NCBI RefSeq assembly: GCF_964026455.1
Contig: NZ_OZ032152.1
Span: forward strand, 434,001 to 498,000
Length of the DNA: 64,000 nt
Direction of reading: 5' to 3'
From: Rickettsia endosymbiont of Lasioglossum villosulum
GTDB lineage: Bacteria; Pseudomonadota; Alphaproteobacteria; Rickettsiales; Rickettsiaceae
In this document: positions 25,911 to 35,074 of the stretch, one piece after another
Layout: the number at the start of each line of letters is the position of its first letter
Position numbering within the stretch: the first letter of the stretch is position 1
Program-made: the position numbers and the translations under genes
Notes under the pieces: generated by a model
Seen by the model: the letters and a program-made list of their open reading frames with translations, nothing else
Told to the model about the DNA's origin: nothing
Database searches by the model: none

Positions 25911-26798
25911 ATGAAGTGGTTAGTAAACACAATAACTAAATCATCACTAGCTATTACATTACTAGTAATTAATTTATGGTTATTAATCAATGATTGGTCA
26001 AATCATGCATTTGCTGGTACTATGGAGTTAGATAGTAGTAATAAAAATGAAATGATCAGGTTTAATGTAAATAATCAATTTTGGCAACAACCTCAAGGGT
26101 TTTTATGGTATAATGAGGATCATGTTTACAAGCCAGAAATATTAAAATTTTCTCAAGATAAAAAAAAGCAAGAGCCAGAACTTGAGCCTTATGATGAAAG
26201 GATAGAAGCTTTAAAGAAGGAATTTAATAGAGCTCAGCGTCAAGCTCTTGATAATCCAACGCTAGAAAATGTCATTATTGCTCAAAGGTTACATAAACAA
26301 ATTTTAGAAAAATCACATAAATTTGCCACCATGTGGCAACTAGCAACGATACTAGATTACAAGCTAGTAAACATGGATGAACCAGTAAATTCCTTACATA
26401 AAAAATTATATGAAGTAAGGCAAGAAGAAGAAAACAGCAAAAAACTAAGATTGTTAGCTAAGAATTGGGGATTAATTATGCAAGTAAATCAAGGATGCAA
26501 TTACTGTCAGGCATTTACCCCTATTGTAAGAGAATTTGCAGATAAATATGGCTTTCAATTAATTTTTGTAAGTAATAGTGAAACTAGATTTCAAGGGATG
26601 CCAACCATTAAAGATACCGGTTTATTACAAACACTAAATCCTGCAAAGCTTGTACCGGTATTATATTTAGTCGATAGCAGCGGCAAACAAATATATCTAA
26701 TTGCAAAAGGCATTATTAGTGAAAATAAAATTTCTGAAAATATTTTATTGATAGTGCAGTACTATAATGTACTAAAGGTTAGTGATTATGATTGGTAA
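25911..26798 (+). CDS. traF: F-type conjugation protein TraF (thioredoxin-like, CxxC)
   Basis: The 295-residue protein has a signal/anchor (about 12-35), the TraF N-terminal domain (GFLWYNEDHVYK) and a C-terminal thioredoxin-like domain with Cys196-x-x-Cys199 in QVNQGCNYCQ, then VPVLYLVDSSGK containing the cis-Pro. A CxxC suggests disulfide oxidase/isomerase activity in the periplasm, which would serve the Cys-rich TraU and TraN. The end overlaps traH by 17 bases. Confidence 0.88.
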   Translation: MKWLVNTITKSSLAITLLVINLWLLINDWSNHAFAGTMELDSSNKNEMIRFNVNNQFWQQPQGFLWYNEDHVYKPEILKFSQDKKKQEPELEPYDERIEALKKEFNRAQRQALDNPTLENVIIAQRLHKQILEKSHKFATMWQLATILDYKLVNMDEPVNSLHKKLYEVRQEEENSKKLRLLAKNWGLIMQVNQGCNYCQAFTPIVREFADKYGFQLIFVSNSETRFQGMPTIKDTGLLQTLNPAKLVPVLYLVDSSGKQIYLIAKGIISENKISENILLIVQYYNVLKVSDYDW

Positions 26799-28119
26799 CA
26801 ATAAGTTTAGAAGAGTGATCTACATAAAACATGTGATGCATATTTTCATGATAGTTTTATTGTTACAAGCGACAACATCTTATGCTTGGGATTTACAGGA
26901 TGTATTTGAAGGGATGAGTGTTAATGTAACGAAACCTGGTTCATATCAATCTCAAGCTGCCGGCTATTATGCAGCAGGAGGACTATCAATGCGGACTAGT
27001 AAAACAGCTTTTAATCCGATCTCTATAACTCCGCCAACACTGACCATGAGCTGTAGTGGTATTGATTCTTATCTTGGTAGTTTTTCTATTATTTCAGGAG
27101 ATGAGTTAGTACAGCTGATGAAAAATATAGGTTCGCAAGCAAAAGCTTATGCATTTTCATTGGGCCTTAAGACCTTTGCTCCGCAAATAGAAAATGCCCT
27201 AAAAGATTTAAGAAATCTTGCTATGGAAATGAATCAATTTGCTAAGGGCGATTGTGAAATGACTAAGGCTCTTTTTGCTTCAGTACTGCCTAAAGATTCA
27301 GCAATGAGAGAATCAGTTTGCAAGGATTTACAATCCAGCTCTGGCTTTGATTATTTTGCTGCCGGTAAAAAATGTCGTAGTGATTTAGAGCAGAAACAAG
27401 CTTTAGCGAATATCCAAAATAAAGATCCAGAGCTAATGCTAGATAATTATAATATTTTTATCAGGGCAGCAGAAAAAGCAGGGATTCCTGAAAATATGAG
27501 AAATGCCATTATGTCAATGACGGGAACTATAATAGTTCGAGATAATAATGTCTATTTCTTTGCGTCACTTGCTCAAGATGAAAAGAGCTGGATTGCTCAT
27601 TTAAAAGGCGGAGAATCAGCCTCAATTTATACTTGTGATAATATTCATTGTTTAAACCCAGCTCTAAGACGCAATATTACTATTGCTCCAGATCAATCAT
27701 ATCAAGGCAAGGCTAAAACAAAACTAGATGAATTAAAGAGTAAACTGGCAAGCAACAATGAGTTTAGTAATACAGACATATCTTTCCTATCTTCAATAGG
27801 AGAAGCATTTCCAATATATGATTATATTACTTTAGAGGCAATATCTGGGGTAACTATTTTAGATAGCTCCTCAGAATTAGTGGCTAGTTACAGCTTGTTG
27901 CAGCATTTAAAGGAGGTAGTCTCTGAGGTCAGAAAAGCAGTAACTATGCTAAAATCCAAGCAAGTAGCAGATCATCATTTAACTGCCTACTTAAAAGCTT
28001 TAGATCAAGTACAACTTTTTGCTCAGGAGAAATGGAGTAATATGCTAACAAGTAGTGATCAGATTGATAGAAGAGCAAGATTAATAGAACAACATTTAAT
28101 TGCTAAAGAGAAGGTTTAA
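26782..28119 (+). CDS. traH: F-type conjugation pilus assembly protein TraH
   Basis: The 445-residue protein (perhaps starting at the second ATG, 26788) has a signal peptide ending around TTSYAWD and TraH features: NVTKPGSYQSQAAGYYAAGGLSMR, the SCSGIDSYLGSFS segment and Cys-bearing helices. TraH is a periplasmic protein acting with TraF and TraG in pilus extension. The length is near the family norm of about 458. It overlaps traF, so coupling is likely. Confidence 0.9.
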   Translation: MIMIGNNKFRRVIYIKHVMHIFMIVLLLQATTSYAWDLQDVFEGMSVNVTKPGSYQSQAAGYYAAGGLSMRTSKTAFNPISITPPTLTMSCSGIDSYLGSFSIISGDELVQLMKNIGSQAKAYAFSLGLKTFAPQIENALKDLRNLAMEMNQFAKGDCEMTKALFASVLPKDSAMRESVCKDLQSSSGFDYFAAGKKCRSDLEQKQALANIQNKDPELMLDNYNIFIRAAEKAGIPENMRNAIMSMTGTIIVRDNNVYFFASLAQDEKSWIAHLKGGESASIYTCDNIHCLNPALRRNITIAPDQSYQGKAKTKLDELKSKLASNNEFSNTDISFLSSIGEAFPIYDYITLEAISGVTILDSSSELVASYSLLQHLKEVVSEVRKAVTMLKSKQVADHHLTAYLKALDQVQLFAQEKWSNMLTSSDQIDRRARLIEQHLIAKEKV

Positions 28120-28201
28120 AAATTAATTATAAATTAAAATTAGATGAGCAAGCAGATAAGCAGTACAAAAATAAGCAAAGCAGATAAAAATTAAAAAGAA
28201 T

Positions 28202-30928
28202 ATGGCAGATTACGTAATACATACATTTGGTGGAGGAGATATATTATGGCAAATTTTTAATGGTATAGGAAGAGTCTTTGCCTCAAATAGTGAGTATTTT
28301 ACACCGGTAGGTAAATTTGCTTTGACAATCGGTGGAATTTGGGCAGCAACTCGTGCTATTTTTAGAGGTAATATTGGTATTTTTGCCATGGAGTGGTTTT
28401 TTCCATCCTTATTTATTTTTATCTTTTTATTTGCTCCAAAAGCAAATGTATGGCTTAAGGATGAAATATCAATGCAGGCTCCTGTTAAAATTGATAATAT
28501 TCCAATAGGAATTGCTTTATTTGCCTCTATATCATCAAAAATAAGTTATTCCTTATCAGAAATGCTAGAAAAACATTTACTACCACCTGATGAAGGGTTA
28601 TCAAGCAGGAAGAATGGGATTATGTTTGGGGCAAAAGCTGTCGGTAAAATCAAAGATATTCAAATAGAAGATCCAGTAACTTTAACCAACGCAAAAGAAT
28701 TCTTAAGACAATGCTTTATGAAACCTTATATAATCGGTAATATTTTAGGTAAAAAAGCCGAAGCACAAAGAGCCAGTGATATAATTGCTTTTATCGAACA
28801 AAATATGCCGAATAATTTTGGTATTTATTATAAAGACCCAAGTAATTCTGCTATTTCTTTTAAAACTTGCAAGCAAGTAACTCCTTTAATTAAGGCAGCT
28901 ATTAATAAAGAATTAAATGATGGGTTATTAACTAAATTTGCAAATATCATAGGGATTCAGTCTGATAGGCAAGAGATATTATCTAGCAGATTAAAAACTA
29001 TGACCTCTGATACTCTAAAATATCTTAAAAAAGAGCAAACAGATATTCACCAGTGGATGAGGCAAGCAATGTTACTTAATGCTAATCGTGAAGCTTATGA
29101 TGATTTAAGAGAAAAATTTTTGCTATCTAGAATATATCCTCAGTTAGTTAGTATGAATGCTACCCGCGGATTATTTCAACAATCATTTTCTTATCTGGTT
29201 GCAGGAGAGATGGCAGCAAATATAATGCCTATCTTACAATCAGTATTTTTTGCCTTAGTAATTTGTCTCATCTTCGTAGTATTTCCAATGTCGATGCTGC
29301 CAGGCGGTTATACTATCTTTAAGACCTGGATCACATTAATTATCTGGGTAACTAGCTGGTCGGTATTTTTTACGGTGATTCATTGTTTAGGGATGATTAG
29401 CTTAGCTAGTAAAGGCGTGAGTCACCTTACTGGTTTAAATATCTTATCGCAGGGGAGTTTTTCAGAAATTCTGTTGCATGAGTTTGCAACATTTCAGATG
29501 TTAGCAGCTTCAGTTCCAATGTTATCATGGGCAGTATTAAAGGCTTGTGCTCATGCAACTACCACTTTGGCTAATCAATTTTCTCCAGTACCGGTTGCAA
29601 GTAATATTGGTGCTAATATTGCTGATAATAACCTTGCTATGGATAATTATAGTATCGGCAATCGAACTGTTGCTCAACAAAATCTTTCCCCACTACTTCA
29701 AATGGCAGGAGGAATTATTGATGATGGGGGAATGAGAGTCACCAGTACTGCTAGTGGTAGACAAGTGCTGACTCAAGCAGTAGACTCACTTGTTAACAAC
29801 TACCGCTCTTCTAAATTATTACAGGATAGTTATCAATCTCAGTTTATGAGCTCACAAAGTTATCTTGACTCATTAAATGATAGATATAGTGATTTAACTA
29901 CTACAGGAAATTCTATAGCAACTGAAATAGGAAAAAGATTAAGCTATGAAGAAGCAAAATCTATAGGTATTACTGATAGCCAGTATCTAGCCTTGCAGCA
30001 GATGAATTCAGATAGCATCGCTGCTACTGATCATACTGGTAGCAGTAATAGAAAAGGAACTGGTACTAGTGCTGAGGGAAGTATAGGGTTAAATACTATG
30101 GTTGGTACTGCAATATCAAGAGTTACATCAGATCATGTCCAAGGAAAAGAACAAGGAAAATCAGTCAACCAACAACAATCATATAATGAAGCATTATCTA
30201 AGATTAAAAGTGCCACTAAAGAGGGTAGATTAGGTCACACAAATAGTGATCTGCAGTCATTTAGTAATAATCTAAATAGTAATTTTTCTGAGCAACAATC
30301 TGTAGGGCAAGAAATAGCCAGAACTAAACAAAATATCGAGCAATTAAGCTATAATATGAATTACGTGTCTCAAAACTCTGCTGCTATTGATTGTAATTTA
30401 AATGAACCGGTATTAAATAGCATAATTGCCAAAAATATTCCTGGAGTAAGTAGTAAAGAGCAAGCTGCTATGTGGGCAAGTACTCACCAAAAAGATGCTG
30501 AACAAATAGCGTTAGATATAGCTAAAATTAATAATACTATACCGCAAAATTTAAGTTCTACAAGTAGCTCTCATATTCCATCTAAAGAAAGCTTGCGATC
30601 AAGTTTTGATGAAAATAAACAACGATTAAATGATCAAGCGGCTATTAGTAGTATTGATGACAGAAGAAATGATATTTATGATAAAAATGTAGAACAAATG
30701 CTAATTAATAATGTAGATAATAATGAAGTAGAAAAAGTAAAGATTCTTGAGCAGTTATCTGCTAAAGTAAAAGATAAGAGGGAACAAATTGAAGATGAAT
30801 TTAATAAAACTCCTGAATCAACGATTGTCAGAACTGGCCAGCAAATAGCAGATAATCTTGAAATAAGTAGCAAGGCGATAAAGAAAAGAAACACTAAACT
30901 ACCAGGCTATAAAAATGAAAATAATTAA
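28202..30928 (+). CDS. traG: F-type conjugation protein TraG
   Basis: The 908-residue protein has the TraG N-terminal membrane domain (segments at about 38-60, 70-85, 345-375, 380-405 and 430-450) and a long polar C-terminal region with coiled-coil and Gln/Asn/Ser-rich stretches. The N-terminus acts in pilus assembly and the C-terminus in mating-pair stabilisation/entry exclusion in F. An 82-bp gap after traH lacks a hairpin. The stop overlaps a possible upstream start of the TPR gene. Confidence 0.88.
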   Translation: MADYVIHTFGGGDILWQIFNGIGRVFASNSEYFTPVGKFALTIGGIWAATRAIFRGNIGIFAMEWFFPSLFIFIFLFAPKANVWLKDEISMQAPVKIDNIPIGIALFASISSKISYSLSEMLEKHLLPPDEGLSSRKNGIMFGAKAVGKIKDIQIEDPVTLTNAKEFLRQCFMKPYIIGNILGKKAEAQRASDIIAFIEQNMPNNFGIYYKDPSNSAISFKTCKQVTPLIKAAINKELNDGLLTKFANIIGIQSDRQEILSSRLKTMTSDTLKYLKKEQTDIHQWMRQAMLLNANREAYDDLREKFLLSRIYPQLVSMNATRGLFQQSFSYLVAGEMAANIMPILQSVFFALVICLIFVVFPMSMLPGGYTIFKTWITLIIWVTSWSVFFTVIHCLGMISLASKGVSHLTGLNILSQGSFSEILLHEFATFQMLAASVPMLSWAVLKACAHATTTLANQFSPVPVASNIGANIADNNLAMDNYSIGNRTVAQQNLSPLLQMAGGIIDDGGMRVTSTASGRQVLTQAVDSLVNNYRSSKLLQDSYQSQFMSSQSYLDSLNDRYSDLTTTGNSIATEIGKRLSYEEAKSIGITDSQYLALQQMNSDSIAATDHTGSSNRKGTGTSAEGSIGLNTMVGTAISRVTSDHVQGKEQGKSVNQQQSYNEALSKIKSATKEGRLGHTNSDLQSFSNNLNSNFSEQQSVGQEIARTKQNIEQLSYNMNYVSQNSAAIDCNLNEPVLNSIIAKNIPGVSSKEQAAMWASTHQKDAEQIALDIAKINNTIPQNLSSTSSSHIPSKESLRSSFDENKQRLNDQAAISSIDDRRNDIYDKNVEQMLINNVDNNEVEKVKILEQLSAKVKDKREQIEDEFNKTPESTIVRTGQQIADNLEISSKAIKKRNTKLPGYKNENN

Positions 30929-30938
30929 GGATAAGTTT

Positions 30939-32108
30939 ATGAAAAATATCAAAAAATTAGCATTCATATTCATCTTACCATTAATATTTTTTAGCAGTGC
31001 TTTTGCAGAAAATACCACTAGTATTGTTAATGACAAACCACAACCAATAGATCTACAAAACAAGATTCAAGATCCAAATATTTTAATTGAAGAATATTTT
31101 AATATTGGTAAGTCATTATATAAATTAGGTAAGTATGAGGAAGCAATAAAAAATTTAAACCTCGCAATTGAATATAAACCTAATTATGCCGATGCTTATA
31201 ACTATAAAGGAATGGTTTTAGCTAATTTAGGAAAATATGAGGAAGCAATTAAAAATTATGATTTAGCTATTAAATATGAGTATGATTTTGCGGAAGCATA
31301 TAATAATAAAGGAGTATCATATAAAAAATTAGGTAAATACCAAGAAGCGATTGTATTTTATAACATAGCTATAAAATATAAACCAAATTTTGCATCAGCA
31401 TATAATAATAAAGGTAGTGTATTAAATGACTTAAGAAAATATCCAGAAGCAATAGAACAGTATAATCTTGCACTTAAATATGACATAAAATACCCGGAAG
31501 CTTATTATAATAAAGGAATTGCTTTAATAAACTTAGGTCAATATCAAGAAGCAATTGAAAATTGTAACTTAGCAATTCAATATAAACCTGATTATGCATA
31601 CGCCTATTATAATAAAGCAACATCTTTAATGCATTTAGGGAAATATGAGGAAGCAATTAAAAATTTTGACTTGGCTATCAAATATAAGCTTGATGATGAA
31701 GCAACATACAATTTGAAAGGCTATACATTGAGTATATTAGGTAAGCACCAAGAGGCAATTAAAAATTATGATTTAGCCATTAATCACAAACCAAATTATG
31801 CAGCGGTATATTGTAACAAAGGTACATCTTTAAGAAAATTAGGAAAATATAAAGATGCAATTAAGAGCTATGATTTAGCTATTAAGCATCAAGATGATTA
31901 TTCTGAAAGTTATTTTGAAAAAGGTATTGTTTTAGTTAATTTAGGTAAACACAAAGAAGCTACAAAGAACTTTAACTTGGCTCTTAAATATAGGTCTAAT
32001 CTTATAGAGGAATATGAAAGAGCAATTAAAGGTCTAAGGAAATTAGGTAATGATCTTATGGCTAATGAGTTTGAAGAAAAATTAAAGATAATGCAAGATA
32101 ATTTATAA
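30939..32108 (+). CDS. Secreted tetratricopeptide repeat protein in the tra operon
   Basis: I choose ATG 30939 (AAGGAT six bases upstream); an in-frame ATG at 30915 is less well placed. A clear signal peptide (about 1-23, ending in SSAFA) is followed by about ten 34-residue TPRs of the form KYEEAIKNYDLAIKYKPNY-A-AYNNKG. TPR arrays bind protein partners. It lies between traG and traD with a gap of only 4 bases to traD, a position not occupied in F. An exported TPR scaffold could be a secretion partner or an effector; this is inference. Confidence 0.85.
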   Translation: MKNIKKLAFIFILPLIFFSSAFAENTTSIVNDKPQPIDLQNKIQDPNILIEEYFNIGKSLYKLGKYEEAIKNLNLAIEYKPNYADAYNYKGMVLANLGKYEEAIKNYDLAIKYEYDFAEAYNNKGVSYKKLGKYQEAIVFYNIAIKYKPNFASAYNNKGSVLNDLRKYPEAIEQYNLALKYDIKYPEAYYNKGIALINLGQYQEAIENCNLAIQYKPDYAYAYYNKATSLMHLGKYEEAIKNFDLAIKYKLDDEATYNLKGYTLSILGKHQEAIKNYDLAINHKPNYAAVYCNKGTSLRKLGKYKDAIKSYDLAIKHQDDYSESYFEKGIVLVNLGKHKEATKNFNLALKYRSNLIEEYERAIKGLRKLGNDLMANEFEEKLKIMQDNL

Positions 32109-32112
32109 TTCT

Positions 32113-33804
32113 ATGCAACCACAAAATCAAAATAATTTTACTCGTGGTTCACAAATTTTTGCTCATCAGCTACGAATGTTTAGTCAAGGAAGTATCAATG
32201 CTTTAACTATTGGGTTAGTATTTACTGTAGTTTGGTTAATGTGGCGTATATATCAGAAATTATCCTTAGTAAGCTTATATTATTTTATTATAGAGAGATA
32301 CGTACAATTAAAACTTGCCATAGGAGAGCATTTTTACCCTATAAGCCAAATAGGCATTAAATTCTATTATTTAGAACAAAAAGCTTGGGTTTACCGTAAT
32401 GCTGAAGAATTTGTGCATAAATTCTGGCATATTACACCACATTCGCATAATATCAATCAATTTGGGCAATTTTTATTGCATTCAGCTTGGCAAGAAGGTA
32501 TCATTACTTTTACTGTTGGAATATTTACTGCTATAATCTTTTTTATGTATCGAGGTAAAAAAGCTGTTATTCAAGATAAGATCAGAGGAGCAGATTTTGT
32601 CAAAGCAGGTATTTTAGCAAAAATGCTTTATAAAAACAAGCAAGCTGCTAATATTTGCTTTTCTGGATTACCATTAGTTAAAAATAGTGAAAGGAGACAT
32701 ATTCTTATTACCGGTACTACAGGTAGCGGTAAAACTAATATGTTAAATGAGCTATTACCTCAGATTAGAAAAGAGCGAGGTAGAGCAATTATTGTTGATT
32801 TAACAGGTAGCTTTACTGATCGATTTTTTGATTCCAAATGTGATAAGATACTTAATCCCTTACAAGAGAATAGTTCAGCATGGTTACCATGGAATGATTG
32901 TCATGAAATTTGGGATTATAATGATATGGCAAGTAACTTTAGTAATTATAATCCAAAATTAGATGATTTTTTTGCTAAAAGTGCTGAGTTGGTACTGGCT
33001 GAAGGATTAAGATTATATCAGGATAGTAAAGACATCAAAAAGCTAATAAATACTATTCTTTATGCAAATAATAAGGAATTTGTTAGGGTCTTTAAAAATA
33101 GTGCAGTAGCCGGTATAATTAGCAGTAGTGCCCCTGAGACATCTTCAGGTATTCAAGCAACTGTTAGTAAAAATATTGAAGCTCTGCAACATTTAAAGCC
33201 TGATGGTAGTTTTAGTATTAGAAAGTGGTTTACTGCGGACAAAGGTTGGTTATTTATAACTAGTACTCCTAATCAAAGAGTAATGCTTCGACCACTTATT
33301 GCTGCATGGATTAGCATAGCGATAAAAGCATTAATGAATAGAAATATCAATAATACTCATAGTAATATGTGGTTTGTAATTGATGAGCTGCCAGCTTTAC
33401 ACAAGATATCTTCACTCCCTATAGCTTTAGCTGAGAGTAGGAAATATGGTGGCTGCGTTGTTGCAGGTATGCAAAATATTCATCAATTAGAGGAAATATA
33501 TGGTCATGCAGGAGCAGCTTCAATGCTTGATCTATTTGGCAGCAAGTTTATTTTTCGAGTAAGTGATCAACAAACAGCACATAAATCAGCTTTAATGCTT
33601 GGTGAGCAAGAAATTATTGAAACTCAAGAGAATCTCTCTTATGGTGCTAACTCCATGCGTGATGGAGTAAATATGCACAGCTTAGAGAAAAGAAAATTAT
33701 TAGTAATGCCTTCTGAAATTATGAATCTAGAAGATCTTACCTGTTATGTAAAACTTGCGGGTAATTTCCCTATTACTAAACTTAAAATGAATTTACAAAC
33801 TTGA
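32113..33804 (+). CDS. traD: Type IV coupling protein TraD (F-type)
   Basis: The 563-residue protein has two N-terminal membrane helices (about 29-46 and 134-152), Walker A ITGTTGSGKTNML (about 198-210), Walker B WFVIDELPAL (about 418) and the GMQNIHQLEEIYG sensor region. These are the hallmarks of the VirD4/TraD ATPase that docks the relaxosome to the channel. It lacks the long C-terminal extension of F TraD (717 aa). It is the last gene of the operon, followed by a terminator-like hairpin. Confidence 0.92.
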   Translation: MQPQNQNNFTRGSQIFAHQLRMFSQGSINALTIGLVFTVVWLMWRIYQKLSLVSLYYFIIERYVQLKLAIGEHFYPISQIGIKFYYLEQKAWVYRNAEEFVHKFWHITPHSHNINQFGQFLLHSAWQEGIITFTVGIFTAIIFFMYRGKKAVIQDKIRGADFVKAGILAKMLYKNKQAANICFSGLPLVKNSERRHILITGTTGSGKTNMLNELLPQIRKERGRAIIVDLTGSFTDRFFDSKCDKILNPLQENSSAWLPWNDCHEIWDYNDMASNFSNYNPKLDDFFAKSAELVLAEGLRLYQDSKDIKKLINTILYANNKEFVRVFKNSAVAGIISSSAPETSSGIQATVSKNIEALQHLKPDGSFSIRKWFTADKGWLFITSTPNQRVMLRPLIAAWISIAIKALMNRNINNTHSNMWFVIDELPALHKISSLPIALAESRKYGGCVVAGMQNIHQLEEIYGHAGAASMLDLFGSKFIFRVSDQQTAHKSALMLGEQEIIETQENLSYGANSMRDGVNMHSLEKRKLLVMPSEIMNLEDLTCYVKLAGNFPITKLKMNLQT

Positions 33805-33823
33805 TTTAAATCTAAAAATATAA

Positions 33824-33845
33824 AACCATTTTAATGGTATTTTTA
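33824..33845 (+). terminator. Probable rho-independent terminator after traD
   Basis: A short stem ACCAT/ATGGT with a four-base loop is followed by ATTTTT, 20 bases after the traD stop. The stem is weak, as is usual in this AT-rich genome. A run of eight G (33869-33876) lies just downstream. Confidence 0.5.
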
Positions 33846-34034
33846 AAAGATTTCAATTGTTTGATGGAGGGGGGGGAACCTTATAAAGAAATATTCTATT
33901 ATAATGCCCCTTTAAATCGCTAATTTAGTATTACGAGTTTTAGAGGTAAGCTGTGTATAAAAAACTTTTTTGTTATTTCAGAATTTTTATAAATGATTTT
34001 TCAAACAGCAGAGTAAATTTTACAAGAAATATGT

Positions 34035-35030
34035 TTACTCTAAAGAACTAATAAAAGCTTCATCAAGACCGGTTACACTAGAAATTAAAGCAATATTACA
34101 ACCTTGGGATAATAGTTTTTTTGCTATTTCAACTCCTTCCTCAGCTTTTCCTTCAGCTTTTCCAATTTGGATACCTTTAGTTTCACCAACTTGTAAGCCT
34201 TCAAGAATACCTAACTCTTTTCCTTCTTGTTGCCAATGCTCTGCTAAACTTCTTATAAGCCTTGTTCCTATTTCCGTATTCAACTTTGTTGATAATAAAT
34301 TCTCTAGCTTTATTTTATCAGCTTGCTCTATCTTTGTCAAAGTATAATATAGTATCATTTCTAGATAATCATAGCCTATCGTTATTTTGGTTAATTCCGG
34401 TAATATATCTGATATTTCTTGCCATCTTTTTAACAACTCTCTCTCATGTATATGCTTGAGAAAAAATTCTAATATCCCTGACCATATCCTTTGTTTAAAC
34501 TCTTCATCTGGTATTTCATGGACATTCACTAATTGGTAATCATTAATCCATAATTCTCTTGCTAATTTGTTATTGGCAAATAAATCCCACAAATTCCTTG
34601 CAACATTGTATTTCTCCTGACTATTGTAGAATATCATCGGGTATACCAACGGTAAAGTTTTAGATTTAGGATTTTGTATTAAATATCGCTCACAAATATT
34701 AATCATATATTTAAATAGCCTAAAAGCCATAAAATGATCTGCTTTTGATTGATGTTCGACAAGCAAAAATAAATATCCATCTTGTTTATCAAATTTGCAT
34801 GAGAATAAAACATCAGAGATAGAATCTTTTAAAGAGCTTTCTACAAAAGTGGTATTTTCCATTGCTAAACTAGGAAAATCTATTAAACTTTTAATATTTG
34901 GGGGCAAATGTGCATTAAAGAACTCATTAGCAACTAGAGGATTCTCCAGTGCCTTACGAAATATCTTATCATGCTTAGCTTTCTTCTTATCCTGATCTGG
35001 ATCACCCAGCAGGTTTCCTTGTTCACTCAT
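34035..35030 (-). CDS. Rpn-family recombination-promoting nuclease / putative transposase
   Basis: The 331-residue protein matches the RpnA-E family (PD-(D/E)XK): KKAKHDKIFRKALENPLVANEFFNAHLP, DSISDVLFSCKF, LFLLVEHQSKAD (the catalytic E-x-Q) and PMIFYNSQEKY. The C-terminal tail repeats GLQVGETKGIQIGKAEGKAE and ends in an amphipathic helix. These proteins promote RecA-independent recombination and are abundant in Rickettsia. It lies back-to-back with the tra operon and in line with the relaxase gene. Confidence 0.85.
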   Translation of the reverse strand: MSEQGNLLGDPDQDKKKAKHDKIFRKALENPLVANEFFNAHLPPNIKSLIDFPSLAMENTTFVESSLKDSISDVLFSCKFDKQDGYLFLLVEHQSKADHFMAFRLFKYMINICERYLIQNPKSKTLPLVYPMIFYNSQEKYNVARNLWDLFANNKLARELWINDYQLVNVHEIPDEEFKQRIWSGILEFFLKHIHERELLKRWQEISDILPELTKITIGYDYLEMILYYTLTKIEQADKIKLENLLSTKLNTEIGTRLIRSLAEHWQQEGKELGILEGLQVGETKGIQIGKAEGKAEEGVEIAKKLLSQGCNIALISSVTGLDEAFISSLE

Positions 35031-35074
35031 ATATTTATATTTTTTAACTTGATAAAATATTATTACACTACACT

